Below are positions 43,946 to 52,347 of a DNA stretch of 64,000 bases, in pieces (position 1 is the first letter of the stretch; the number at the start of each line of letters is the position of its first letter). Below the pieces are notes generated by a model. That model was not told the origin of the DNA and made no database searches. It worked only from the letters and a program-made list of their open reading frames with translations. The stretch comes from Burkholderia sp. Bp9143 (GTDB lineage Bacteria; Pseudomonadota; Gammaproteobacteria; Burkholderiales; Burkholderiaceae). Location: contig NZ_QTPO01000029.1 of NCBI RefSeq assembly GCF_003853645.1, forward strand, positions 44,483 to 108,482, in the 5' to 3' direction. The translations under genes and the position numbers were made by a program.

Positions 43946-45184
43946 TCAGATGATTTTTCGCTCGTGCAATGCGTCGATCTCGTCGTGGCTCAGTCCCAGC
44001 CATGCGCCCAGAATCTCGTCGGTCTGTTCGCCGAGCCGCGGCGGCGGACGAAGATACTGGACTGGCGAATCGGACATTCGGATCGGATTCGCCACGAGCG
44101 GCACGCTGCCGGCCGATGCATGCGGCATCTCGATACGAATGCCGCGCGCCTTGACCTGTTCGTCCGCAAATACCCGGTCGAGCCCATTGATCGGCCCGCA
44201 CGGCACGCCCGCCTCCTCCATCGCAATGACCCACTCTTTGGTCGACCGGCACGTGGTCACCGCGCCAATCAGCGCGACCAGTTCGTCGCGATGCTGTACG
44301 CGTAAAGGATTCGTCGCGAAACGAGCATCGCTCGCCCACTGCGCCTGACCGAGCACCCCACACAGGCTGGTGAACTGGCCATCATTGCCGACTGCGATGA
44401 TCATGTAGCCATCGGCCGTCGGAAAATCCTGGTATGGCACGATGTTCGGATGCGCGTTCCCCATCCGGTGCGGCACGATGCCACCGATCAGGTAATTGGC
44501 CGCCTGATTCGCGAGCGCGGCGATCTGCACGTCGAGCAGCGCCAGGTCGATGTGTTGTCCACGCCCCGTGCGCTCACGATGGGCAACGGCGGCCAGCACG
44601 GCAACCGTCGCATACAGCCCCGTCATCACGTCGGTCAGCGCGACGCCGACCTTCACCGGACCGGCACCTTCCGTGCCGTCTGCGCGCCCCGTCACGCTCA
44701 TCAGGCCGCCCATCCCTTGTATCAGGAAGTCGTAGCCGGCACGTGACGCATACGGGCCCGTCTGCCCGAACCCGGTAATCGAGCAGTAGATCAGGCGCGG
44801 GTTCTCGGCGCTGAGCTTCGCGTAATCCAGCCCGTACTGTGCAAGGCCACCGGCCTTGAAATTCTCGAGCACGATATCGGCCTGCTGCGCGAGTTGCCGA
44901 ACCAGCGACTGACCGTCCGGCTGGCTCAGATCGACCGCGATCGAGCGTTTGTTGCGATTGGCGCTCAGGTAGTACGCCGATTCGCCCGTCGACTGCCCGT
45001 CTGCGTCGAGCAGCCATGGCGGGCCCCACGCCCGCGTGTCGTCGCCCGTCCCCGGCCGCTCGATCTTGACGACATCCGCGCCGAGATCGGCGAGAAGCTG
45101 ACCGGCCCACGGCCCGGCCAGCACCCGCGACAGATCGAGTACGCGGAGGCCGGCCAATGCGCCTTGCTGTGCGATCGTTTCCAT
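43946..45184 (-). CDS. CaiB/BaiF-family CoA-transferase
   Basis: The 412-residue protein shows the family III CoA-transferase pattern: GLRVLDLSRVLAGPWAGQLLADLGADVVKIE, NRNKRSIAVDL, and RAGYDFLIQGMGGLM with the catalytic aspartate that forms the acyl-enzyme anhydride. It starts 6 bases after gcdH. In many Proteobacteria this gene pair activates glutarate to glutaryl-CoA (with succinyl-CoA or another donor) for the dehydrogenase. I infer that role from context. Confidence 0.92.
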   Translation of the reverse strand: METIAQQGALAGLRVLDLSRVLAGPWAGQLLADLGADVVKIERPGTGDDTRAWGPPWLLDADGQSTGESAYYLSANRNKRSIAVDLSQPDGQSLVRQLAQQADIVLENFKAGGLAQYGLDYAKLSAENPRLIYCSITGFGQTGPYASRAGYDFLIQGMGGLMSVTGRADGTEGAGPVKVGVALTDVMTGLYATVAVLAAVAHRERTGRGQHIDLALLDVQIAALANQAANYLIGGIVPHRMGNAHPNIVPYQDFPTADGYMIIAVGNDGQFTSLCGVLGQAQWASDARFATNPLRVQHRDELVALIGAVTTCRSTKEWVIAMEEAGVPCGPINGLDRVFADEQVKARGIRIEMPHASAGSVPLVANPIRMSDSPVQYLRPPPRLGEQTDEILGAWLGLSHDEIDALHERKII

Positions 45185-45190
45185 GGCGGC

Positions 45191-46378
45191 TCAGAATGCG
45201 GCAATGCCGGTGATCGCCCGGCCGAGGATCAGCGCATGAATGTCGTGCGTACCCTCATACGTGTTGACGACTTCGAGGTTCACGAGGTGCCGTGCGATGC
45301 CGAATTCGTCGCTGATCCCGTTCCCGCCCAGCATGTCCCGCGCGACCCGCGCAATGTCGAGCGCCTTGCCGCATGAGTTCCGCTTCATGATCGACGTGAT
45401 CTCGACGGCCGCCGTGCCCTCGTCCTTCATCCGGCCGAGCCTCAGGCAGCCTTGCAGGCCGAGCGTGATCTCGGTCTGCATGTCGGCGAGCTTCTTCTGG
45501 ATCAGCTGGTTCGCGGCGAGCGGCCGGCCGAACTGCTTGCGATCGAGCACGTACTGCCGAGCGCGATTCCAGCAATCCTCGGCAGCGCCGAGCGCGCCCC
45601 ACGCGATACCGTAGCGCGCGCTGTTCAGGCAGGTGAACGGCCCCTTGAGGCCGCGGACTTCCGGAAACGCGTTCTCCTCCGGACAGAACACGTCGTCCAT
45701 CACGATCTCGCCGGTGATCGACGCACGCAGCCCGACCTTGCCGTGAATCGCCGGTGCCGACAAACCCTTCCAGCCCTTCTCCAGCACGAAGCCGCGAATC
45801 GCGCCCTCGTCGTCCTTCGCCCAGACGACGAACACGTCCGCGATCGGGCTGTTCGTGATCCACATCTTGCTGCCCGTCAGGCGATAGCCGCCGTCGACCT
45901 TCCGCGCGCGCGCCGCCATGCCGCCCGGATCGGAACCGTGATTCGGCTCGGTCAGGCCGAAGCAGCCGACCAGTTCCCCCGATGCCAGCTTGGGCAAGTA
46001 TTTCTGGCGGGTCGCTTCATGACCGAATGCATGGATCGGCACCATCACGAGGGACGATTGCACGCTCATCATCGAGCGATAGCCGGAATCCACACGTTCG
46101 ACCTCGCGCGCGACGAGGCCATAGCTGACATAGTTGCTACCCGCGCCGCCATAGGTGTCTGGAATCGTGATACCGAGCAGGCCGAGCTCGCCCAATTCGC
46201 GAAAGATCGCCCGATCGGTCTCCTCGCGACGAAACGCATCCAGAACGCGCGGTGCCAGCCGCTCCTGACAGTACGCGTGCGCGGAATCGCGCACCATGCG
46301 TTCGCCCTCGCCAAGCTGCTGGTCCATCAGCAGCGGGTCGTCCCATTGAAACGAAATCGATTTGTGTGCATTAGTCAT
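45191..46378 (-). CDS. gcdH: Glutaryl-CoA dehydrogenase
   Basis: The 395-residue acyl-CoA dehydrogenase has CFGLTEPNHGSDPGGM (FAD contact), SKMWITNSPIADVFVVWAK, MQTEITLGLQGCLRLGRM, and the catalytic glutamate in VNTYEGTHDIHALILGRAITG, the exact arrangement of GCDH enzymes. It oxidises and decarboxylates glutaryl-CoA to crotonyl-CoA in lysine, tryptophan and hydroxylysine breakdown. It is divergent from a LysR regulator across 130 bases. Confidence 0.95.
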   Translation of the reverse strand: MTNAHKSISFQWDDPLLMDQQLGEGERMVRDSAHAYCQERLAPRVLDAFRREETDRAIFRELGELGLLGITIPDTYGGAGSNYVSYGLVAREVERVDSGYRSMMSVQSSLVMVPIHAFGHEATRQKYLPKLASGELVGCFGLTEPNHGSDPGGMAARARKVDGGYRLTGSKMWITNSPIADVFVVWAKDDEGAIRGFVLEKGWKGLSAPAIHGKVGLRASITGEIVMDDVFCPEENAFPEVRGLKGPFTCLNSARYGIAWGALGAAEDCWNRARQYVLDRKQFGRPLAANQLIQKKLADMQTEITLGLQGCLRLGRMKDEGTAAVEITSIMKRNSCGKALDIARVARDMLGGNGISDEFGIARHLVNLEVVNTYEGTHDIHALILGRAITGIAAF

Positions 46379-46434
46379 TTGTTGATCGACCGCGTGAAGG
46401 TGTTACGCCAACTTTATTCGCCACGTACCGTCAA

Positions 46435-46449
46435 AACAAACGATTTGTT
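46435..46449. promoter_or_regulatory. AACAAA-N3-TTTGTT palindrome between gcdH and the LysR gene
   Basis: A perfect 15-base inverted repeat, AACAAA CGA TTTGTT, lies 57 bases upstream of gcdH and 60 upstream of the regulator. Its site and symmetry fit a LysR-type operator controlling both genes. Binding is inferred. Confidence 0.5.
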
Positions 46450-46508
46450 CGCACCAACATGTGCAAAAATATCACTCGTCGATCTCACTACTCACCTGGA
46501 CACGCATC

Positions 46509-47459
46509 ATGCGCCGCACGATCCCCTCCACAACGGCCTTGTCCGCATTCGAGTCCGCCGCTCGCCACCAGAGCTTCACGAAAGCGGCGGACGAGCTCGC
46601 CGTCACGCAAAGTGCGATCTGTCGTCAGATCGGTGTGCTTGAGGCATTTCTTGGCGTGAAGCTGTTTCGGCGCACCCGGCGCGGCGTGACACTGACCGAA
46701 GCCGGTGCGGCGTACAGCCGCCGTGTGGCATCGAGACTCGATCAGATCGAATACGACGCGCTGGAGATGATGGCGACGGGCGGCAAAGGCGGTACCCTGG
46801 AACTCGCGGCCGTGCCGACCTTCGCGACCCGTTGGCTGCTGCCGCGCATGCCGGCGTTCATCGATACGCATCCGGACATCACCGTCAATCTGACCGCCAT
46901 GCCGCGTCCGTTCATGTTCGATGCGACCGAATTCGACGCATCGCTCCACGCAGGCCCCGCGCCCTGGCCCGGTACGGCCGGCGACTTGCTGATGCAGGAA
47001 AGCGTGATCGCGGTCGCCAGCCCGAAGCTTGTCGCGTCGCGCACCCAGCCGACCCGGGCGGATTGGCGGCGCTATCGGTTGCTGCAGCAAAGTACGCGAC
47101 CGTACGCATGGCGCGAGTGGTTCGCGGCGCAAGGACTCGAAATGGAAGGCGACCTGTCCGGACCGCGGTATGAATTGTTCTCGATGCTGGCCGAAGCGGC
47201 ATCGAGCGGAATCGGAATCGCACTGATTCCTCGACTGCTCGTCGAAGACGAACTATCGCGCGGGACGCTGGTGCAGGTCGGTCGCTACGAACATCCGACC
47301 GGGAACGCGTACTTCCTGATCTACCCGGAAGCCAAGGCGGAAAGCTCGACGCTGGCTGCGTTTCGGGAATGGCTGAGCGGCGAAGCGCGACGATACAACG
47401 AGAACATTGCGCACATGGCTCAATCACGCGGTGCTCGGCATCACCGGCCCGCACAGTGA
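46509..47459 (+). CDS. gcdR: LysR-family regulator of the glutarate genes
   Basis: ATG 46509 gives 316 residues starting MRRTIPSTTALSAFESAARHQSF, the usual LysR opening; an earlier in-frame start at 46461 has no such sequence. The winged helix (FTKAADELAVTQSAICRQIGVLE) is complete, and the C-terminal effector domain (residues 95-300) has the GcvA-like layout. It is divergent from gcdH, the standard arrangement for GcdR. The symbol is assigned from context. Confidence 0.85.
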   Translation: MRRTIPSTTALSAFESAARHQSFTKAADELAVTQSAICRQIGVLEAFLGVKLFRRTRRGVTLTEAGAAYSRRVASRLDQIEYDALEMMATGGKGGTLELAAVPTFATRWLLPRMPAFIDTHPDITVNLTAMPRPFMFDATEFDASLHAGPAPWPGTAGDLLMQESVIAVASPKLVASRTQPTRADWRRYRLLQQSTRPYAWREWFAAQGLEMEGDLSGPRYELFSMLAEAASSGIGIALIPRLLVEDELSRGTLVQVGRYEHPTGNAYFLIYPEAKAESSTLAAFREWLSGEARRYNENIAHMAQSRGARHHRPAQ

Positions 47460-47630
47460 CTGCATCTGATCGAAACGGCGTTTCGCAAGTGTGCGCGTCA
47501 GCTGAAGCGTATGGGCGGCGGACTAACTTCGTCGCCGCGCCCGGCACGATATCCGCTGCGATCGACTATCGCGGTGGTGTCGATCGCATGAGCAAGCGCG
47601 GCCCGGATAACCGATCGCCGCGCGGATGAC

Positions 47631-48224
47631 CTACAGAATCTCGCATGCCTCGTCGAAATCGAGCCGCGGGCTGCGGGGAAACAGTCCGCCCGAATCGCCA
47701 TACCCGAGGCAGCAAAGAAAGTTCACGCGCAATGCCGTGCCTTCGAAGAACAACTGATCGACTCTGGCCGCGTCGAATCCAGAAAGCGGCCCGCAGTCGA
47801 GACCAAGCGTCCGCGCCGCCATGATGAAATAGCCACCCTGCAGCGAGCTGTTGCGAAAGCATGTTTCTCGTGCCAGCTCCGGTTGCTCGATGAACATCTT
47901 CCCTGCACCCGGCCGATGCGGAAACAGCTTGTCGAGCTGCGTGTAGAACGCCACATCCTGCGCAATGATCGCAACGACCGGCGCGGTACGCACTTTCTCG
48001 ACGTTCCCCGGAGAAACGGCCGACAACAGCCTTTCGCGCGCTGGCAGCGACCGCACGAACACGACACGCATCGGCGAGCAGTTCATGCTCGTCGGGCCCC
48101 ACCGGCTCAATTCGTACAGGTCACGCAGCACCGCATCGGGCACCGCCTGGTCCAACCACGCGTTCTGGCTGCGTGCGTCGGTAAATAACTGCTGGCGCGT
48201 GCGGGTATCGAGCGGCTCGCTCAT
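47631..48224 (-). CDS. RutE/HadB-like nitroreductase-family protein
   Basis: ATG 48224 (GGAGGA upstream) gives 197 residues. LDTRTRQQLFTDARSQNAW, RWGPTSMNCSPMRVVFVRS and RARTLGLDCGPLSGFD-type sequence (here AARTLGLDCGPLSGFD) match the malonic semialdehyde reductase / RutE branch of FMN nitroreductases. Members reduce 3-oxopropanoate to 3-hydroxypropanoate with NAD(P)H. It is the last gene of the minus-strand catabolic operon, where it may reduce a semialdehyde product. Confidence 0.85.
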   Translation of the reverse strand: MSEPLDTRTRQQLFTDARSQNAWLDQAVPDAVLRDLYELSRWGPTSMNCSPMRVVFVRSLPARERLLSAVSPGNVEKVRTAPVVAIIAQDVAFYTQLDKLFPHRPGAGKMFIEQPELARETCFRNSSLQGGYFIMAARTLGLDCGPLSGFDAARVDQLFFEGTALRVNFLCCLGYGDSGGLFPRSPRLDFDEACEIL

Positions 48225-48268
48225 TCCGTTTTCCTCCAGATCGACCATCGAAAGGCCATGCGTGCGAA

Positions 48269-48805
48269 TCAAGTGCGCGTCGCACCGACCATGAAGAACG
48301 CCACGATCGCCGGGCTGTTCCCGTTGTTGCGCCATGCATGGCGCGTGCCGTTCTGTACGACGACATCCATCGGCCCGAGCCGCGTCGCCTGCCCGTCATC
48401 GAGCTCCAGCCAGATCTCGCCCGACAGCACGATCGCATAGTCGACCGTTTCGGTCGCATGCATGCCTGGATGGTCGGGCTCGAACGTCGCTGCGAGATCC
48501 GGCATGCGCGCGACACATTCGCTTGCCGCTGCTGCGGGATCGAACTGCGGAGCCGCCATGACCTGATCCGGCGGAAAAGTTACGACCAGGAGGCTGGTAG
48601 CGCCGGCCGGCGGAATCAGGGTGTCCTTTCCGATCGTCGGATCGGCCGCCGTCGCCAGCGACGGAGAAGCCGCAGTCGTCCACACCTGCGCGAATGCATG
48701 CCCGGGAATGAAGTCGAACAGAACAGTTCGGGGTGTCGGGCCATCGGAAACCACGACGGACCGGCCGTGCGGATCGCGGCCGGTCACCACGCGTCGAATG
48801 TGCAT
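48269..48805 (-). CDS. Cupin-domain protein
   Basis: The 178-residue protein has a C-terminal cupin: HPGMHATETVDYAIVLSGEIWLELDDG with a G(x)5HxH-like metal motif in the form H-x3-H-x-T-x-TVDY, and MDVVVQNGTRHAWRNNG with the second-motif histidine. The N-terminal 70 residues (VVTGRDPHGRSVVVSDGPTP) are typical of small single-cupin proteins seen with aromatic-degradation genes. Enzyme or binding role is unknown. Confidence 0.85.
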   Translation of the reverse strand: MHIRRVVTGRDPHGRSVVVSDGPTPRTVLFDFIPGHAFAQVWTTAASPSLATAADPTIGKDTLIPPAGATSLLVVTFPPDQVMAAPQFDPAAAASECVARMPDLAATFEPDHPGMHATETVDYAIVLSGEIWLELDDGQATRLGPMDVVVQNGTRHAWRNNGNSPAIVAFFMVGATRT

Positions 48806-48885
48806 GAGCTGCCTCGCTGAAAGGAAACGCTTTCGGCCGACGACACCCCGGCGCCGATGTGGTGCAGAAGTGTCGCCGATGTGCG

Positions 48886-49995
48886 TTACGGACAGATCAC
48901 GTAGTTGCTGAAGCCGCCGTTGCGGTTCTCGATCCCGCCCAGCGCGACATTGATGTCCTCCAGCTTGAACGTGCAGTGTTCGAAGACCGACAGATCGACG
49001 ACGCCGGATTCGACCATGTCCGCCATTTCCTGTCCTTGCCCGGCCGTGAACCAGGCGGAGCCGCTCAGGCGCTGGTCATTGTCCATCATGTAGTGAAGAT
49101 TGACCGGCACGTCGCCGGCAACCGCGCCGATATTGACGAGATGGCCGCCGCGGCGCAGCGTCTTCAACGATTCTTGCAGCGTCGTATGCGGCGCGCCCGG
49201 CCCCAGGGCGTCGATCACCGCGTCAACACCTTCTCCACACGTGATGCGCGCCGCCCATGTGTCGACCGGTTCGTCGTCGAGCGCTAGAATCTCGATGCGA
49301 TCCGGCGCAATCGCCTTCACGCGCTGAAGCAACTCCTTGTTGCGTGCGGTACCGAGAATCTTCCGCGCACCAAGCGCGAGTCCGAACAGTGCAACCCCGA
49401 TACCGAGCGTCCCGCTGATGCCGTTGATCAGGATCGTGCTGCTTGGCCCGACTTCCGCCTTCTTCAGCGCACGATAGGCGGTGCCAAGATAGCCGAAGCG
49501 CGCTGCGGTCTCATGGCTCAGGTTCTCGGGTATCTTGACCAGGCTGTATTGCGGCGCGGTCATGAACTCGCACAGCCCGCCGTACGGATAGTCGTCGAAG
49601 ATAACCTGCGATCGCTGGCTGAACCCGAAATAACCATTGAATGTGTAGTACGGACAGGCCGTGGTATCACCCGAGCGGCACGCGCGGCAACCGCCGCAAT
49701 AGCGCGCCGGATTCACATAAACGCGGTCTCCCACGTTGAATGCGTGGACCTGACTGCCGACTTCCTCGATCACACCCGTCGCGTCGAGACCGAAAATCGC
49801 CGGCAGCCGGGGAAGCGGCAAGTGGGGAAACCATTTCTGCCAGTTGCTCAGCACGTTGCCGAGGTTGGGCACGATGCCACATGCCTTGACTCTCACCAGC
49901 ACGTCGGTCGGCCGCGGCGACGGCACCGGAATATCCTCCACCACCATCGGTGCGCCGACATCGTGCATCCGTGCTGCTCGCATCATCTTCGTCAT
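48886..49995 (-). CDS. Medium-chain alcohol dehydrogenase with a non-canonical catalytic site
   Basis: ATG 49995 follows AGGAGA and gives 369 residues. The structural zinc lobe CGGCRACRSGDTTAC is complete and the coenzyme fold shows ILINGISGTLGIGVALF. In the catalytic region the usual GHExxG is replaced by GLDATG, and the first cysteine lies in a CGIVPNLG context rather than CGICGTD. It may not bind catalytic zinc and may act as a quinone-reductase-like or substrate-specific enzyme. It is encoded between DUF1185 and the cupin gene, with an ATGCACAAAA element upstream. Confidence 0.88.
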   Translation of the reverse strand: MTKMMRAARMHDVGAPMVVEDIPVPSPRPTDVLVRVKACGIVPNLGNVLSNWQKWFPHLPLPRLPAIFGLDATGVIEEVGSQVHAFNVGDRVYVNPARYCGGCRACRSGDTTACPYYTFNGYFGFSQRSQVIFDDYPYGGLCEFMTAPQYSLVKIPENLSHETAARFGYLGTAYRALKKAEVGPSSTILINGISGTLGIGVALFGLALGARKILGTARNKELLQRVKAIAPDRIEILALDDEPVDTWAARITCGEGVDAVIDALGPGAPHTTLQESLKTLRRGGHLVNIGAVAGDVPVNLHYMMDNDQRLSGSAWFTAGQGQEMADMVESGVVDLSVFEHCTFKLEDINVALGGIENRNGGFSNYVICP

Positions 49996-50099
49996 GCCTG
50001 TCTCCTGTCCGTCACTCTTCGTGTATTCACAACACACATTCACCGGCCCGGTCATCTGTCTGCGACTCAAGCCAGGCTAAATGCATGATATCAATTTTT

Positions 50100-50109
50100 A
50101 TGCACAAAA
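50100..50109. promoter_or_regulatory. ATGCACAAAA element upstream of the alcohol dehydrogenase
   Basis: The ten bases recur exactly at 50794-50803 and, inverted, at 57593-57602 ahead of the porin. All three are near starts of genes in this catabolic locus. The nearby GntR-family protein is the obvious candidate to bind them. Confidence 0.5.
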
Positions 50110-50129
50110 ATACAAATTCCGCCTGAACT

Positions 50130-50711
50130 TCATCGCAGGCCGTCGAGACCCTTGACGTCCGACGCCGCGAGGCCGCCCAGTCGCGCATGCACGCGCCCGC
50201 CCGTCGCCATCGCGAGTGCGAACGCGATCTCGTTGCGGCGCGGGCCATCCCAGACGGTCACCTCGCACGTGCCATAGTGACTGCGGACATAAGACGCCTG
50301 AATATGGCCCAGCGGTACCATCAGGCGCGTACCAACGCCGCCGATCGTCTTGGCCGATGGCACCATTGCCTTCGGCTGGCCCAGCGATTCCCGCATCGCC
50401 CAGCCGCCGGCTTCGTGCCATACGGCGCCATGCTCGAGTTCGCCATCCTCGCCGACGATCGCGCCCTTTCCGTATGCCTCGACGTTCTCCGCGCCGCCGA
50501 GCAGCGCCACGACGCGTGACGACAGGTCATGCCCGAGTTCGCGCAGCGCTTGCATGAACGGCAACAGGTCAGGCTCGTACCGCCCCGCATACGGATTCGC
50601 GACGATGGCTGTCGCGACCGCAACCCGCAGCGGCTCGCTCACGCGCTCTCCCCCTTCGTGCCAGACCTCCTCTAGGTCGAGCTTGATCTTTCTGACATTG
50701 ACCAGCGGCAT
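50130..50711 (-). CDS. DUF1185 (amino acid synthesis) family protein
   Basis: ATG 50711 gives 193 residues beginning MPLVNVRKIKLDLEEVWHEGG, with AVATAIVANPYAGRYEPDLLPFM, SSRVVALLGGAENVEAYGKGAIVGEDGELEH (two adjoining parts) and AMATGGRVHARLGGL. These are the conserved blocks of DUF1185, the so-called amino acid synthesis family. The family has no proven reaction but recurs in catabolic operons for aromatic or heterocyclic acids. It starts at the divergent promoter shared with the FAH-family gene. Confidence 0.9.
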   Translation of the reverse strand: MPLVNVRKIKLDLEEVWHEGGERVSEPLRVAVATAIVANPYAGRYEPDLLPFMQALRELGHDLSSRVVALLGGAENVEAYGKGAIVGEDGELEHGAVWHEAGGWAMRESLGQPKAMVPSAKTIGGVGTRLMVPLGHIQASYVRSHYGTCEVTVWDGPRRNEIAFALAMATGGRVHARLGGLAASDVKGLDGLR

Positions 50712-50793
50712 CTTTCTGCTCCACGGAAATTGTTCGGATCGCCGGGAGCCAGTTTGTGCTCCCGTGCTTGCATTATATCCATTCCGATGTAAT

Positions 50794-50816
50794 ATGCACA
50801 AAAACATGTTTTGTGC
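50794..50816. promoter_or_regulatory. Operator-like palindrome in the divergent catabolic promoter
   Basis: GCACAAAA (50796-50803) and TTTTGTGC (50809-50816) form a perfect inverted repeat with a 5-base spacer, 15 bases before the FAH-family start. The left arm lies within ATGCACAAAA, the element shared with two other promoters. Its position over the start region would fit repression by a GntR-type protein. Confidence 0.6.
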
Positions 50817-50831
50817 CCAAATGGAGGAGCA

Positions 50832-51680
50832 ATGAAACTCGTGTCGTATCGCCGGGCCGGTAAGGCCGCTTTCGGTGCAATCAAGGAAGAAGGGATCGTC
50901 GATCTCGCGTCGCGCTTGCCCGCGCTGGCCGATCTCGCATCGCTGCTCGCGGATGACGCGGCGCTGGAGGAAGCACGCCGGCTCGTCACCGCGGCCGCGG
51001 ATTTCCCGTTGGCCGATGTCGAACTCGAGCCGGTCATTCCACGCCCGAACAAGATCATCTGCGTCGGCATCAACTATGTCGCGCACGCAGCGGAAGCCGG
51101 GCGCACGGTCGGCAAGTACCCCGTCATCTTCCATCGTTACGCGGAAACCCTGTTGCCGCACGGTGCGCCGCTGATTCGTCCGACCATTTCAGACAATTTC
51201 GATTTCGAGGCCGAACTCGCGGTCGTGATCGGCCGCGGCGGTTCGCATATCGCACCGGAAGACGCGATGAGCCACGTAGCCGGCTATACGTGCTTCAACG
51301 ACGCCAGCATCCGTGATTGGCAGTTCCATACGCACCAGTACGGAATGGGCAAGAATTTCCGCGGCACCGGCGCGCTCGGCCCGTGGCTCGTCACGGCCGA
51401 CGAAATTCCGGACTACCGCGAACTCTCGGTGCACGGTCTGTTGAATGGTGAACAGATGCAGATCGGCAAGCTGTCCGAACTCGCCTTCGACATTCCGGCC
51501 CTGATCGCGTACGTATCGCAGGCGCTCGACTGGCAGCCGGGCGACATCCTCGCGACCGGAACCCCGAGCGGGATCGGCTTCAAGCGCCAGCCGCCGGTAT
51601 TCCTGAAGCCCGGTGACACCTTCGACGTGGTGATTCCGGGGGTCGGCACGCTGTCGAACCCGGTGGCCGACGAAGCGTGA
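50832..51680 (+). CDS. Fumarylacetoacetate hydrolase family protein
   Basis: ATG 50832 follows GGAGGAG and gives 282 residues. PRPNKIICVGINYVAHAAE, DNFDFEAELAVVIGRGG (metal-binding acidic residues) and GDILATGTPSGIGFKR are the FAH C-terminal domain signatures. Members hydrolyse or decarboxylate/isomerise ring-cleavage products. It heads the plus-strand operon with a VOC protein, aldehyde dehydrogenase and an MhpA-type hydroxylase. Confidence 0.93.
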   Translation: MKLVSYRRAGKAAFGAIKEEGIVDLASRLPALADLASLLADDAALEEARRLVTAAADFPLADVELEPVIPRPNKIICVGINYVAHAAEAGRTVGKYPVIFHRYAETLLPHGAPLIRPTISDNFDFEAELAVVIGRGGSHIAPEDAMSHVAGYTCFNDASIRDWQFHTHQYGMGKNFRGTGALGPWLVTADEIPDYRELSVHGLLNGEQMQIGKLSELAFDIPALIAYVSQALDWQPGDILATGTPSGIGFKRQPPVFLKPGDTFDVVIPGVGTLSNPVADEA

Positions 51681-51708
51681 GCGATACTCGAACTATCAGG
51701 AGACGATC

Positions 51709-52272
51709 ATGGCAGCATTGCCGAAAATTCAGTTCACCCACTGCGGAATCTTCTGCAGCGACCTCGACAGGATGGTCGACTATTACCGCAAGGCACTCGG
51801 ATTCGTGATCAGCGACAAGGGTGTCGCGTCGACCGGACACAATCTGTACTTCATGACGCAGGATCCGGAAATCCATCACCAGCTCGTGTTGTTCGATGGA
51901 AAGCCCACCGACCTCCCCTTCAACCCGGTCAACCAGCTTTCCTTCCTGCTCGATTCGCTGGACGATCTGCGCACGTATTACCAACGCGCGAAACGCGCGG
52001 GCGTCGCCGGTATCGAGCAAGTCGATCACGGCAACGCGTGGTCGATCTATTTCAAGGATCCTGAAGGCAATCCGATCGAACTCTACGTCGACAGCCCGTT
52101 CTTCACCGCGCAGCCTTGTCGCGAGCCGCTCGATCTCGATCTCCCGAGCGCTGAAGTCCTGAGACGGACGGAAGCGATGTGCCAGCGCCGCCCGGGCTTC
52201 CTGACGCGCGACGCATGGATCGCGGCAATGCGCGAACGCATCGCCGCCCAGCGCACCGCGTTCGACGAATAG
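51709..52272 (+). CDS. VOC-family protein, possible extradiol dioxygenase
   Basis: The 187-residue protein has one VOC module. QFTHCGIFCSDLDRMVDYY carries the first metal histidine, EIHHQLVLF the second, and DPEGNPIELYVDSPF the glutamate. The set His/His/Glu fits Fe(II) ring-cleavage or glyoxalase-type enzymes. The operon context with an aromatic hydroxylase and a FAH-family hydrolase favours ring cleavage. A 50-residue tail follows the domain. Confidence 0.88.
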   Translation: MAALPKIQFTHCGIFCSDLDRMVDYYRKALGFVISDKGVASTGHNLYFMTQDPEIHHQLVLFDGKPTDLPFNPVNQLSFLLDSLDDLRTYYQRAKRAGVAGIEQVDHGNAWSIYFKDPEGNPIELYVDSPFFTAQPCREPLDLDLPSAEVLRRTEAMCQRRPGFLTRDAWIAAMRERIAAQRTAFDE

Positions 52273-52347
52273 ACACCAATCCGCAGCGTCCGCCGCGTTC
52301 GACGGCAGGCGGACGCCACCCTGCGAAACTGGGGGAGATCACTGGTC

